A DNA stretch of 64,000 bases from Verrucomicrobiota bacterium (GTDB lineage: Bacteria > Verrucomicrobiota > Verrucomicrobiia > Limisphaerales > J093): positions 124,001 through 188,000 of the forward strand of contig JADJWF010000005.1 in assembly GCA_016716505.1 (NCBI GenBank), read 5' to 3'. The notes beneath the pieces are model-generated. The model saw nothing but the letters and a program-made list of their open reading frames with translations. It did no database searches and was not told the origin of the DNA. Each line of letters opens with the position of its first letter. Within the stretch, counting starts at the first letter, position 1. Below, piece by piece: positions 50,943 to 61,700 of the stretch. The translations under genes were made by a program, and so were the position numbers.

Positions 50943-52276
50943 GGCTGCGTGTCCGGGGTCACGCGCGCCTCCGTCGAGAGCCGGTATTCTTCGCCGGTGG
51001 ACGCGGCGAAGACGAACTCAATCAAGTACGCGCGATAGCCGGCGCCGGGGCGGGCGACGGCGAGTTCCGCCTCCCGGCCGTCGCTGGTCAGGGGCAGGTC
51101 GCGGCTGCTCCACCGCTCGTCGCGGAAGTCCCGGTCGGCGGAATCAGCCAGCCACGCCAGCGCGCGGCGGGCGGGCACCGTCGTCGTGGCACGCATCGTT
51201 GCGCCGGCGGGCGTCTCGGTGATCCGCCACTCGATGCGGGGCAGCGGCTGCTGGTCGAGCAGCATTTGCAACCACGCCGCCAGGGTGAGAACCGCGTCGC
51301 GGCCGCCGGCGAGGTCGTGCCCCGCATTGGGGGTCTGAAAAACGAGCTTCGGTTCCGGCAGGTCGCTCCAGTAGTGGCGGAGCGAATCCACGGTCCAATA
51401 GGCGTCGTTGGTGCCCAGCAGCAGGAGCTTGGGCAGCGTGTAGCGAGCCCGGTACGAGTACGGGTCCACCCACGACCGGAGCTTTTTCATGGGCGGATCG
51501 TCCATCCGCAGGTGGAGATTCAACTGGGTGTAGTCACTGATCTCCTCACTTTGCCGGCCATAGACTTTCTCGGCCCAGAGGAGTTGGTCGCGCATGTTCA
51601 GCACGTCAATCACCATCGGGGCGATGCCGAAAACGCGCCGGTCCACGGCCGCCGTCAGCCAGGTGGTCCATCCCCGCTTGGAGGCGCCCGTGACGGCGAT
51701 GCGTTTCACCGGCTGGTCCCACTCGGCCCGGGTGAAAGCGGAGACGGTGTCCATCGCGCGCACGGCACTTTTGACCATCGGGAACAGCGCCGGCCAGGTG
51801 GTGTCGCCGCTCTTGAGAAACTCGTTGAACGTGTAGGCGATCAGGGCGTCCTCGGTTCGGCCATCGTAAAGGGGCTGGTTGGGAACCTTGTTGAGGAAGG
51901 CCAGGAGGGCTCCCGCACGATCGGCCGCGGGTTGAAACAGCAGGACTTCCTTCTCGGCCGGCGCGTTGTATCCCCCGCCCGAAATGACCAGCAGCGCGGC
52001 GTCCGGATGCCGCACGACGGGCGGCCGGTAAACCAGCAGGTGGTGACTCCAAAACTGGCCGCGCCAAGTCTGGGAAATCAATTCCAGATGGGTCAAGGTG
52101 CCACCCTCCTTGAGCTGCGTTTGCCGCGTGCGCTTCCAGTTGAAGGACTTGTCCGGCTGGCGGACGTAGTCCTCCAAGGCGCCAGCGTGTCCGGAACCGG
52201 TACCGACGCACACCGCGACAAACACAGCAGCAAACGCGCTGCGGGGGCTGGGACGGAACCGCCCGGGAAATCTCAT
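50939..52276 (-). CDS. Exported PhoPQ-activated pathogenicity-related (PqaA-type) protein
   Basis: A 445-residue secreted alpha/beta-hydrolase-like protein of the PhoPQ-related family, known from PqaA of Salmonella; no enzyme activity is firmly established for it. The signal peptide is about 1-31 (ending GHA). The nucleophile elbow is GASKRGW with S199, the acid candidate lies in LLLGTNDAYWTVDS and the histidine in NAGHDLAGG. The ATG at 52276 is chosen because the signal peptide begins there. The gene heads an operon with the S4 and OmpA-like genes. Confidence 0.85.
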   Translation of the reverse strand: MRFPGRFRPSPRSAFAAVFVAVCVGTGSGHAGALEDYVRQPDKSFNWKRTRQTQLKEGGTLTHLELISQTWRGQFWSHHLLVYRPPVVRHPDAALLVISGGGYNAPAEKEVLLFQPAADRAGALLAFLNKVPNQPLYDGRTEDALIAYTFNEFLKSGDTTWPALFPMVKSAVRAMDTVSAFTRAEWDQPVKRIAVTGASKRGWTTWLTAAVDRRVFGIAPMVIDVLNMRDQLLWAEKVYGRQSEEISDYTQLNLHLRMDDPPMKKLRSWVDPYSYRARYTLPKLLLLGTNDAYWTVDSLRHYWSDLPEPKLVFQTPNAGHDLAGGRDAVLTLAAWLQMLLDQQPLPRIEWRITETPAGATMRATTTVPARRALAWLADSADRDFRDERWSSRDLPLTSDGREAELAVARPGAGYRAYLIEFVFAASTGEEYRLSTEARVTPDTQP

Positions 52277-52573
52277 GGCGGGCGAAATGCAATCGGGCCG
52301 CGGCGCCGGGTCAAGCCGGAATCGGGAACGCTCAACCGCGACCGCGATGGGTACGACGCGACCGGCGTGGAAGGTTTGAGAGCGCGGAGTGGGGAGAGTC
52401 GAGCGCGAAGCCGGCCAAGCTCTTTCCGGGTCGGGCGCGTCCGCCCTCTGGGGAAGAGTCGGGGAGCCCGCCCCGGCCGTGTCAGCCCGCGGGCGCAAGA
52501 ATCGGCAGCGGCTGTGAATGTCTTTGACGCTGCGGGCGTCACTGACCACTTTGACGGCGAAAACTGAATCAGC

Positions 52574-52975
52574 ATGAAAAAGAATTGGATCCTCACAACC
52601 GTCGGCGCCGTGGCGGCCTTGAGCCTGCTGGCGGCGGAAAAGAAGGTGGACGTCAGCAAACTGCCGCCGCCGGCGGACAAAAAGGGCCTGACTTACGCCG
52701 AAGACATCCGGCCGATGTTCGAGAAGTCGTGTTTCTCGTGCCATGGGCCGGAAAAGTCCAAAGGCGACCTGCGGCTCGACTCGCTCGCAGCCGCGCTGAA
52801 GGGCTCGGAGCACGGCAAGGTCATCGAAGTGGGCAAGAGCGAGAAAAGCCGCTTGGTGCATTCCGTCGCTCGGCTGGATCCCGACGAGGCCATGCCCCCA
52901 AAGGGCAAGGGCGACCCGTGGACCAAAGAACAGGTCGGGCTGCTGCGCGCCTGGATTGACCAGGGCGCGAAGTAG
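52574..52975 (+). CDS. Planctomycete-type cytochrome c
   Basis: A 133-residue secreted heme protein: a signal peptide (about 1-21), then a domain like the PSCyt1 cytochromes. Heme attaches at CFSCH (C53, C56, H57), and the distal ligand is probably M107 in AMPPKG. In Planctomycetota and Verrucomicrobiota this domain normally sits at the N-terminus of large PSD1 proteins; here it stands alone with its own terminator. It probably shuttles electrons in the periplasm. Confidence 0.88.
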   Translation: MKKNWILTTVGAVAALSLLAAEKKVDVSKLPPPADKKGLTYAEDIRPMFEKSCFSCHGPEKSKGDLRLDSLAAALKGSEHGKVIEVGKSEKSRLVHSVARLDPDEAMPPKGKGDPWTKEQVGLLRAWIDQGAK

Positions 52976-53004
52976 GCGGCCGCCAAACCCTCGCCGCCCC
53001 GCGC

Positions 53005-53048
53005 GACCCCCACCGGTCAAACCGGCTCGGTGGGGGTCCGCCCCTTTT
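53005..53048 (+). terminator. Strong intrinsic terminator after the cytochrome c gene
   Basis: GACCCCCACC (53005-53014) pairs with GGTGGGGGTC (53029-53038); the loop contains a smaller CCGG/CCGG pairing. TTTT follows at 53045-53048. It closes the cytochrome c transcript. The rest of the 52976-53407 interval shows nothing else recognisable. Confidence 0.78.
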
Positions 53049-53407
53049 GCGTCCCGTCTCGCGGCCCGATCTGCGTCTTGCCGTCTGAGTCCATGCTGCG
53101 GCGAAGGAGGCGGAACCGCAGGCGGGAGGCCGGTGGCAACGCTCTCCGATTCGAGGGGCGACCGGGCTATCAACAAGGACGACCGCTCCGCCGGCAGTGA
53201 CGGATTGGTGGTGGGCCGAGATCAGCCCGCCAAGAGGGTTGCGGATCGGGTGGGCCGCTGGTGCCAAGGCGTCGCGCCCACGCCGGCTCCGATCATGGCG
53301 ATTTCAAAATGACGCGACCAAAAGAACGGCGTGTCCCGGGACGACCACTGGCGGAGTCAAGGACCGCGGACTTGAGGCCGGTTTCGGTTTGGAGTATGCC
53401 TTCCGTC

Positions 53408-54400
53408 ATGACTCATCAGACTCGCCGCCAATTCCTCGCGAAGACCTCCGCCGCGGTTGCCGCCGCAGGAATACTTCGCTCACCAGTTCTGCGCGCCGCC
53501 GACGCCTCGACCATGCCCATGCGGACCTTCGGCAAAACCGGCGTCAAGGTCTCCATGCTGGGCCTGGGCGGCTGGCACATCGGCATCCAGCAGGAGGTGG
53601 CCGAAAGTGTGCGCCTCATCCGGGCGGCCCTGGATGCCGGCATCACCTTCCTCGACAACTCCGTGGACTACAACGACGGCCAGAGCGAGATCCGCATGGG
53701 CGAGGCCATCAAAGGCCGGCGCGACCAGGTCTTCCTGATGACCAAGTTCAATTTCCGCGACAAGAAGAACGCCCTGCGGGAGCTGGAAACCAGCCTCCAG
53801 CGCCTGCAAACGGATCACGTGGACCTGTGGCAGTTTCACTCCATTGAGCGGCAGGAAGATCCGGATTGGATCTTTGCCCCTCACGGCGCCATCGAAGCCG
53901 CCGAACTGGCCAGGAAGCAGGGCAAGGCGCGGTTCATCGGCTTCACCGGCCACAAAAGCCCGGACCACCATCTCAAGATGTTCACCAAGCCGTACGAGTG
54001 GGACGCCATCCAGATGCCGCTCAATGTGCTCGACCCGCACTTCGGCAGTTTCGAGCGCTGGGTCCTGCCCGAGGCGGTGAAACGCAATCTGGGCATCGTG
54101 GGCATGAAGCCGATGGCCTTTCGCAACGCCCCCGTTTCGGGTGCGATCACCGGCATCGAGTGCCTGCACTACGCCATGAGCCTGCCGGTCTCCGTCACCA
54201 TCACGGGCATCGAAAACCAGGAGCGGCTCGATCAGGCGCTGCGGGCGGTGGCCACCTTCAAGCCGCTGTCTGAATCCGAGCGCGCCGCCCTCAACGCGCG
54301 CATGAAACCGTTCGTCAAGGACGGCCAGGGGGAGCCATACAAGGTCACGAAGGACTTTGACAACAACCCCGCCGGCTTCCCACCGCCGTACGACGCCTGA
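53408..54400 (+). CDS. Tat-exported aldo/keto reductase
   Basis: A 330-residue NADP(H)-dependent aldo/keto reductase. A Tat signal (TRRQFLAKTSAAVAAAG, 5-21) marks export of the folded, cofactor-loaded enzyme. The catalytic tetrad is D83, Y88 (DNSVDYNDG), K113 (TKF) and H144 (QFHS). The sugar or carbonyl substrate is unknown. ATG 53408 is chosen; ATG 53396 is four codons earlier and also usable. Confidence 0.88.
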   Translation: MTHQTRRQFLAKTSAAVAAAGILRSPVLRAADASTMPMRTFGKTGVKVSMLGLGGWHIGIQQEVAESVRLIRAALDAGITFLDNSVDYNDGQSEIRMGEAIKGRRDQVFLMTKFNFRDKKNALRELETSLQRLQTDHVDLWQFHSIERQEDPDWIFAPHGAIEAAELARKQGKARFIGFTGHKSPDHHLKMFTKPYEWDAIQMPLNVLDPHFGSFERWVLPEAVKRNLGIVGMKPMAFRNAPVSGAITGIECLHYAMSLPVSVTITGIENQERLDQALRAVATFKPLSESERAALNARMKPFVKDGQGEPYKVTKDFDNNPAGFPPPYDA

Positions 54401-54530
54401 GCGGGTTCTTTCCGGCCACGACGAAACCTGCTGACGCTGGGCACGTCCCGGCGTAGCGTCCGCCGATGCAGGTCCTCTGGCGGACGCCGGTGGACATCCT
54501 CGCTCGCTAAACCGATTGCCGACATCGCTT

Positions 54531-56000
54531 ATGGAACCTCGTGCTGACATCGCCGTCATCGGCCTGGCCGTCATGGGCCAGAACCTGATTCTGAACATGA
54601 ACGACCACGGCTTCACCGTCGTGGCCTACAACCGCACCACCTCCAAGGTGGACGACTTCCTGGCCAACGAGGCCCGGGGCACGCGGATCCTTGGTGCGCA
54701 CTCGCTGGCCGAGATGGTCGCCCTGCTCAAGAAACCCCGCCGCGTCATGCTCATGGTCAAGGCCGGGGCGGCCGTGGACGAGTTCATCGAGCAGTTGCTG
54801 GGCGTGCTGGAGCCGGGCGACATCATCATTGACGGCGGCAACTCCCTCTTCGAGGACACCATCCGCCGCACGAAATACGTCGAGAGCAAGGGCCTGCTTT
54901 ACATCGGCACGGGCGTCAGCGGTGGCGAGGAAGGCGCCCGGCACGGCCCCAGCATCATGCCCGGGGGCAGCCCCGCGGCTTGGCCGCACGTGAAGCCCAT
55001 CTTCCAGGCCATCGCCGCCAAGGTCACCGACCCGCACACCGGCGCCGTCGAGCCGTGCTGCGACTGGGTGGGCGAAGGCGGCGCGGGCCACTACGTGAAG
55101 ATGACCCACAACGGCATCGAGTACGGCGATATGCAGCTCATCTGCGAGGCCTACCACATCATGAAAGACGGGCTCGGCATGACCGCCGATGAGATGCACG
55201 CGGTCTTCAAGGAATGGAACACCGGCGAACTGGAGTCCTATCTCATCGAAATCACCCGCGACATCCTCGCCAAGAAGGACGACGACGGCACGCCCCTCGT
55301 GGACAAAATCCTCGACACCGCCGGCCAGAAGGGCACGGGCAAGTGGACGGTCATTTCTTCCCAGGAGATGGGCATCCCGATCACACTGATCGCGGAGGCG
55401 GTCTATTCGCGTTGCGTCTCGGCCATGAAGGAGCAGCGCGTGCTGGCGGCGAAGGCGTACAAACCCGGCAACCCGCGGATCGCCGGCGACCGCGCCCAGT
55501 GGGTGGAGGACATCCGCAAGGCGCTCTACGCCTCCAAGATCATCAGCTACGCCCAGGGTTACATGCTGATGCGCGCTGCGGCGAAGGCGCACGGCTGGAA
55601 CCTCAACTACGGCGGCATTGCCCTGATGTGGCGCGGCGGCTGCATCATCCGCAGCCGGTTCCTCGGCGACATCAAGGCGGCGTTCGACAAGAAGCCGAAC
55701 CTCGAGAACCTGCTCTTCGATCCGTTCTTTAAGAAAGCCATCAAGGGCTGCGCGCGGAGCTGGCGCAAGGTCGTCAGCTCCGCCGTCAAGAAGGGCATCC
55801 CTGTGCCGGCCTTCAGCACGGCGCTGGCATTCTTCGACGGTTTCCGCTGTGAACGGCTGCCGGCCAACCTGCTCCAAGCCCAGCGGGACTACTTCGGCGC
55901 GCACACCTACGAGCGGGTGGACCGGCCGCGCGGCGAGTTTTTCCACACCAACTGGACCGGCACCGGCGGTCGCGTCGCCAGCAGTACGTACACGGTTTAG
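54531..56000 (+). CDS. gnd: 6-phosphogluconate dehydrogenase (decarboxylating)
   Basis: Oxidatively decarboxylates 6-phosphogluconate to ribulose 5-phosphate with NADP in the oxidative pentose phosphate pathway. The 489-residue protein has the cofactor loop GLAVMGQN, the substrate motif GVSGGEEGARHGPSIMPGG and the catalytic lysine/asparagine motif KMTHNGIEYGDMQ. The C-terminal domain contains QKGTGKWT and ends GRVASSTYTV; length is normal. The ATG at 54531 is preferred over a TTG at 54516. It lies 130 bases after the aldo/keto reductase, which is probably a separate transcription unit. Confidence 0.97.
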   Translation: MEPRADIAVIGLAVMGQNLILNMNDHGFTVVAYNRTTSKVDDFLANEARGTRILGAHSLAEMVALLKKPRRVMLMVKAGAAVDEFIEQLLGVLEPGDIIIDGGNSLFEDTIRRTKYVESKGLLYIGTGVSGGEEGARHGPSIMPGGSPAAWPHVKPIFQAIAAKVTDPHTGAVEPCCDWVGEGGAGHYVKMTHNGIEYGDMQLICEAYHIMKDGLGMTADEMHAVFKEWNTGELESYLIEITRDILAKKDDDGTPLVDKILDTAGQKGTGKWTVISSQEMGIPITLIAEAVYSRCVSAMKEQRVLAAKAYKPGNPRIAGDRAQWVEDIRKALYASKIISYAQGYMLMRAAAKAHGWNLNYGGIALMWRGGCIIRSRFLGDIKAAFDKKPNLENLLFDPFFKKAIKGCARSWRKVVSSAVKKGIPVPAFSTALAFFDGFRCERLPANLLQAQRDYFGAHTYERVDRPRGEFFHTNWTGTGGRVASSTYTV

Positions 56001-56177
56001 TCAGGAACTCCGTGAAACCCTGACCAGCGGCAAGCCCGGGCGAGGAGAACCGCGCCCCGGGGCGCCAGCGCCGGTTCGCTGCGGGCGCGCAGGAGCGACG
56101 CTGCCCCTGCCGGCACGGTTACTCCCCGGCGGCGCGAGCACGTGACGCCGCGCTCCACCGCCGCTGGCTGGATGGGC

Positions 56178-56957
56178 TCACCATGCCGCGTGGCAACCGC
56201 CATCGCCCCACTTGAGCGAGCCGGAGTAAACACGCATCTGGTTGATGGGCTTCCACGCGACCGAACCGTCCACCAAACCCACGTTGCCTCCTTGGGCGCC
56301 GATGGCGGCGGAGCTGACTCCCCCCTGCTCGGTGTTGCCAAAATCCTGGCCGCGAAAAATCGGGCCGTTCCGGCCGTGCGGGGCGAAGGTCTTGCTCTCA
56401 GCCGGGGACCAGTCGTTCAAGTCGGTCACCAACACCAGGGTTGGATCGCCACTGAGGACCAGCGGTGAAACCCAGACCGAGGTTTGACCTTCCAGCGGGG
56501 GCCAGGGTGTCTGGGTGTGCCCGCCGAGATAGTTGTATCCGATCACGTAGCCGTGATGGAACCCCTCCCAGTCGGTTTCGACCTTCCAGCCTTCCGGGCG
56601 GTTGAATTTTCCGCCCAACCCCGGGCAGTCCAGAATCCGGTAATGGCCGCCGTAATGGAGAAACTGCGCACGGGTGTTGGTGGAGATGACGGGGATGTTC
56701 TCGTCGCCGGGCTCGTCCGACTCGCCGCTGGGCAACCGGTCGCCGAAATCGCCGGCATAGAGATGGGAGGCCAGGATGAACTGGCGGAGGTTGTTTTTGC
56801 AGGCGGTCCGCCGACCGCGCTCCTTGGCCGCCGACAGCGCCGGCAACAACAGCGCCGCCAGAATGGCAATGATCGCGATAACCACCAACAGCTCGATCAG
56901 GGTAAAAGCCCGCTGCGGTTGCCACGGGCCTTGCAGGGCTGAAGTGCGCGGTGGCAT
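56178..56957 (-). CDS. Prepilin-type pseudopilin with H-X9-DG-like C-terminus
   Basis: A 259-residue type II/IV-pilin-like protein. The prepilin cleavage site and helix are RAFTLIELLVVIAIIAILAA (16-35), with the conserved F-T-L-I-E at the cut. The C-terminal part contains GGNVGLVDGSVAW, the feature typical of pilin-like proteins that are abundant in Verrucomicrobiota and Planctomycetota. No pilus assembly gene is nearby. The role may be surface display or attachment. It starts 18 bases after the PQQ-propeller stop. Confidence 0.9.
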   Translation of the reverse strand: MPPRTSALQGPWQPQRAFTLIELLVVIAIIAILAALLLPALSAAKERGRRTACKNNLRQFILASHLYAGDFGDRLPSGESDEPGDENIPVISTNTRAQFLHYGGHYRILDCPGLGGKFNRPEGWKVETDWEGFHHGYVIGYNYLGGHTQTPWPPLEGQTSVWVSPLVLSGDPTLVLVTDLNDWSPAESKTFAPHGRNGPIFRGQDFGNTEQGGVSSAAIGAQGGNVGLVDGSVAWKPINQMRVYSGSLKWGDGGCHAAW

Positions 56958-56975
56958 CGGAAGCTACCCACCCCA

Positions 56976-58478
56976 TTACTGTTCGCGTACCCGGTAAAAG
57001 GTCTGCGGCGGCATCGGTCCGGCGGAAACCGGCACGCGTACCGTGCCGTTGGTGGCTACCACTGCGTCGGGCACCACCGTCCAATCGGTCAGCGAGGCGG
57101 ATTCGAGCACCTCGAGGCGACTGAGCCGATCCGACTCCGGCGCGGTTCCATCCGGATTCCCCACCCGGAATTGCAGGCTGCCGTCGGGTTGGCGCGCCGG
57201 GGCCATGAGACGCACGGGCGGGGGCACGGGGACGCTGACATCCAGGCAAACCCCCTCTTTGTTGCTGCGGGCGTAAATGCGCCCCTGGCTGATTGCCGGC
57301 GCATTCCAGCACGTCCCGCTCAGCGCCTTGAACCGCGCCAGTTCCCGGTACCGCTCCGGATTGGGCTCCACCAGGATCAATTTCCCATCGGCAGTCAGGA
57401 GCAGGATCGTGCCATCCACCAACAGCACCTGCCCCGGGCCGAAGTTGGGCTCGGACCACTTCTCCGTGCCCGTCGCCAGTTCGACGCACTTGAGCGGAGC
57501 CGAGACAAAGTAGTCATGACCGTACAGCCCGTACAAATGCCTCTCATGGTACACCGGGGTGCTCCAAAAATTGATGAGTTCGTTGGACTTGCGCCACAGT
57601 TGCGTGGCGCGGAAGGACTCCCCGGATTTGGTGATCCGCGCGGTCCGCGCGCCGATGGAGTAACCGGCGGAGTGGTAGAGGATGTCCCCGCCGACCACCG
57701 GCATGATGGCTGTCGGCACAGTAACGTTGTAGGCGTAACGCCAGAGCTCCTGACCGGACTCTGGAACCACCGCCACCGCGCCGCCGGTGGTGAAGAAAAT
57801 GGCCTGGCGGACCCCGTGCAGCGTGGTGAGGAGCGGGGTCGAGTGGGTGAGTGTCGGGCTGGGGCGTTCCCAAACGGTCCGACCATCACTCTTGGCCAGG
57901 CCGAAGAACTTTTGTCCCTCGCCCCCCGCAGGACCGTTGAGCAAAACCAGTTCGCCCACCACCAACGGCGAAGCGGCCGCCTGATAATCCGGCAACTCGC
58001 CGCCGAACTCCTCGAGCAGGTCACGCTTCCAGACCACGCTGCCATCATCGGCCCGTAAACAGAACAAAGCGAGGTAGGCGCTCAGCACGTACACGTGCTC
58101 GCCATCCACCGCCGGCGTCGAGCGTGGCCCGTCACCGTTCCCTTCCCCGCGTCCGGGTGGAGACGGCCCCACCGGTCTGGCCCACAATTCTGTGCCGGTG
58201 TCCGCGTCCAACGCGACAAACACTTCCATCGCCCTTCCGTCAACCTGGCGTTTGACCCCGGTGAACGCCTTGCCCTGGCTCACCGCGAATGAACCAAAAC
58301 CGTCCGGCAGGGGCTTCCGCCAAAGCACACGAGGTCCTTGTGCGGGCCATTTTTTGAGAATGCGCTCGCGCGAAGTGCCATCGTGATTCGGACCACGGTA
58401 CTGGGGCCAGTCGGCTCCGAAAGCCGCCGTCCCTGCCAGCAGCCAGGCGGACAACCACGCGGCTGTTCGGGGAAGCAT
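56976..58478 (-). CDS. Exported PQQ-type beta-propeller protein
   Basis: A 500-residue secreted propeller of PQQ-like repeats. The signal peptide is about 1-22 (LSAWLLAGTAAFGA). Blades repeat the pattern VALDADTGTELW, RADDGSVVWK, GLAKSDGRTVW, VPESGQELWRY and VELATGTEKW. No quinoprotein active-site residues are obvious, so it may be a binding scaffold rather than a dehydrogenase. The last 70 residues match the LEVLESASLTDWTVV...FYRV tail also seen at the subtilase's end. The start could instead be ATG 58532, 18 codons earlier. Confidence 0.85.
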   Translation of the reverse strand: MLPRTAAWLSAWLLAGTAAFGADWPQYRGPNHDGTSRERILKKWPAQGPRVLWRKPLPDGFGSFAVSQGKAFTGVKRQVDGRAMEVFVALDADTGTELWARPVGPSPPGRGEGNGDGPRSTPAVDGEHVYVLSAYLALFCLRADDGSVVWKRDLLEEFGGELPDYQAAASPLVVGELVLLNGPAGGEGQKFFGLAKSDGRTVWERPSPTLTHSTPLLTTLHGVRQAIFFTTGGAVAVVPESGQELWRYAYNVTVPTAIMPVVGGDILYHSAGYSIGARTARITKSGESFRATQLWRKSNELINFWSTPVYHERHLYGLYGHDYFVSAPLKCVELATGTEKWSEPNFGPGQVLLVDGTILLLTADGKLILVEPNPERYRELARFKALSGTCWNAPAISQGRIYARSNKEGVCLDVSVPVPPPVRLMAPARQPDGSLQFRVGNPDGTAPESDRLSRLEVLESASLTDWTVVPDAVVATNGTVRVPVSAGPMPPQTFYRVREQ

Positions 58479-58723
58479 CCCCCTCGACAACCGCTCCCCA
58501 TCGGGACCGCACAAGTTTCTCCGGGTGCTCATTCCATCAGAGTATGGAATGCTTTTGAGAAGTGCAGTGTGCGTTTGGGCGCGCAGGGGACGCCACCGCG
58601 CGCAGCTCAACGAGGACCCCGCCGACCGGTCGCACGGGAAGGTCCTGACCGCTTCGGCGCTTTGAATCCCGCCCACGTCCGTGTTTCCGGCTGAGAAATG
58701 TTCGAGCGTTGCCCCGACCTTGG

Positions 58724-61700
58724 TCACGGCGCGCTTTCCCAGACGGCCAATGGCGGCGAGGGCTGGCCGCCAGCGTGGGTGAAGCGGCCGGTGACGTAGA
58801 GCCGCCGCCCGGCCAACTGAAGGCGGTTGACTTCGCCCGGCGGTAGGAGCCGCGGCGGTTCGGCGCCGTTGTCGTGTAGAGCCACACCACCGCGAGCCGG
58901 AGCCAAACCCGCCAACCCTTCGCCACCCCCACCGCCGCCTCCGCCCCCCTCGAGGTCGAGCTGCACGCCCAAGCCCGGGCTGCGCCAGACCGCGCCGTCC
59001 CAGAGCGCCACGCCGTTCACCGGGATGCTGTCGCGCTCTTCCTCCGGTCGGCCAAAGAAGTCGTTGTTTACGCGGTTGAAGCTGCCGCCGACCGCGATGC
59101 GGTCGCCGTCCACGGCGAAGTCGCGGGTCGAGTTGTGGAACGGCAGCAGCGTCGGCGCCCGCCGCCATTCCGTCCCGGTCCACACGGCGAAGCCGTCCAC
59201 CTCGACGTTGCCGGAGAGTACGCCGGCGCGACGGAAGTTGCCTTGGAAATACGCCAGACCGTTGGCGGTGCGGACCAGCCGCGCCTCGCCGGGGTTGAAG
59301 GTGGATTCCATCACGCCGCCGCCCAGGCCGTCGGCGAACCGGTGGTTGCGCCACGCCCCGACGTTGCGGCTGGGGAACTGGTAGGTGCCCGCGATGAACA
59401 GCGTGTCGCCCAGCGTGGCCAGCGAGAGCGGAACCTCGCCGAAGTCATTCGGCCCGCGCTGCCCACCCACGCCGTCGAGGTGTTCGCTGAACAGCGGTCC
59501 GGCGACCTTGTTCCACTCGGCGCGCACGGGGTCCCAGCGGGCGAGGTTGAAGGTCTGCACGCCGCCCGCCACCCGGAAGCGCCCAGCCGCGTAGAGCTGA
59601 CCGTCCACGAACGCGAGGTCCTTCACCTCGTACAACTCGCCGAACCATTCGGTGTCCGTGACGCGCACGCCGCTGCCAAGCGTGGTCCAGAGCGTGCCGT
59701 CCCAGCGCGCGACTCCGGGCGTGGGCGCGCCGTTGATCTCGGTGAAGTTGCCGGCGACGTAGAGCGCCGTGCCGTCGTGGACGATGGCGTTGATCACCGG
59801 CAGCGTGGAGAAGCCGCCGCCGGCCGGGCGGGTGGCCGCGCCCAGCGTCTGCCACACACCGTTGTGCAGCCGGCCGATGAGCGTCTGCCCACCGAACCGG
59901 CCGGCGAGGAAGATTTCCGTTTGGGCCAGCGTGCCGCCGCCGTCACGCACGAGCAGGGCCATACCGCCTTCGTTGAAGTCGGTGGCGTTGAGGGCCGGCA
60001 TCTGCTCCGCGCCCGGCAGCGGCAGCCATTGGCCGGCGGCCAGCCGCGAGCGCTCGATGCGAAGCCACCAGCCCTGCGGGCGGGCATCCGGCTCGGCGAC
60101 GATTTCGGCGCGATAGCGGCCCGCAGCGCCGAGCTGGAGGACGCCGTTCCGTCCGCATTCACCGGACTGAGTCTCCAAACAGACCGAGCCGTCGGGCGCG
60201 AGGAAGCGGAACGCGAGGCCCTGTTCGCAACCCTCGTCGCCGGCGCCGAAGTTGATCTCCACCACCTGATCGGCATCAAGGTCCACCTCGATCACCCGCC
60301 GGTGGCCCGGGAGGGAGTTGTCTTCGCGCACCTCCAAGAGGCGCGACGTGCGCAGGTCGTGCGTGGTGGTCTCCACGCCCGGCCGGCCGGCCACGATCCA
60401 GTAGCCCGATGAGAAACCCGTGGAATTCACCGTGCCGGTGAGAATGAGCTGATACTCGCCGGCAGATACGCTAACCGTCTGCACGCGCTCGGCCCAGGAA
60501 TTCACCGGCCCGAAGATGCGCCGGCCCGCGGTGTCCTGCAGTTCCCAGAGATGAGGGCCGCTCCAGCGTCCGAGGCCAAAGACCACCGGCACGTCGCCCG
60601 GGAGCAGGAAGCGATGCACGTCCCGGCTGCCGGGGCCGTTGATGTCGCTCGCGGGAGCGAAGCGATGCACCGCACCGTCGGTCAGGTCCACAAGGTCGAA
60701 GACCCGCTCGATCACCGGGCGCACCAGCACCCGATAAAACTGCCGCAACGTGGTGTTGTTGCGCACGCGCAGCGTGAACACGCCGCCGGCGCTGGTGTCC
60801 GGCAGCGCGACTTCGGGGCAGTCCGCGGCAAAGAGCACCGCGCCGTCCGGCCCCGTGAGCCGCCACGGCAGGCACCCGGGGCCGTCCGAACGCGCGAAGC
60901 TGAACTGCGCCCCGGCCGGCACGTTGAACCGGATCACCCCCGTGTCACCGGGGAACAAGTCGAGCGACGGGCTGTAGATCTGCGGCGTCGTGCCCGGGAT
61001 GTAGGCCGTCAGGTTGAAGTCCACGATGCGCTCCTGCCCCCGGGTCACGCGGAGGCGGGCCTGCACGCCGTTGCGCGCGGCCTCCATCACGACGCGGATC
61101 ACGCCGCCGGCCGGCGTCTCGACCAGCGCGCCGCCCTGGGTGCAGATCGAGGCATTCAACAGGACCGGCACGCCGGCCGGATCAAACACGCTCCAACGGT
61201 GCGGGCAGGGGAACGTGGCGCCCAGCGGCTCGATGAAGTAGCTCGCGCCCGGCTCGGCGGTCAGCTCGAAGATATCCTCGTCGGCCAGGTTCTGGCTGCT
61301 GCGGCCGGTGAACGTCTGCGGCGCGGCGCCGCTGAGCGCGTGCGCGAAGGTCCGCGTGGTGAAGCGGTTCAACTGGAGCGCGTAGCCCTGCGTGAAGTTG
61401 CCGTCGCCCTTGGCCACGCGCAGCACGTGCGGGCCGTCGCCGGCCACGGGGGCCTTGAAGAAATCCCGGTTGTCGCGGACCAGCACGGAGCCGTCCGGGG
61501 CAAACAGGGTGATCTCGAGCCGGTTCGGGTTCGAGATGGCCACCGGGCTGTTGCCGCTGACCAGCAGCAGGAATTCGTCCGCGGCGAACGGCCCCGCGAG
61601 CGTGCCGCTCTGGTTGACGGCGCCGGTGCCCAGGTTCAGGTGGACGACCTGGAAGTCCCAGGCCACGTCCGCAGCCAAGGTGTTGCCGGCGCCGTCGGCA

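Noticed and set aside
58929..58960. Near-repeat of CCGCC units suggesting a nucleotide repeat array
   Set aside because: It encodes a nine-glycine run within the giant protein and is a simple codon repeat, not a CRISPR or attachment site.
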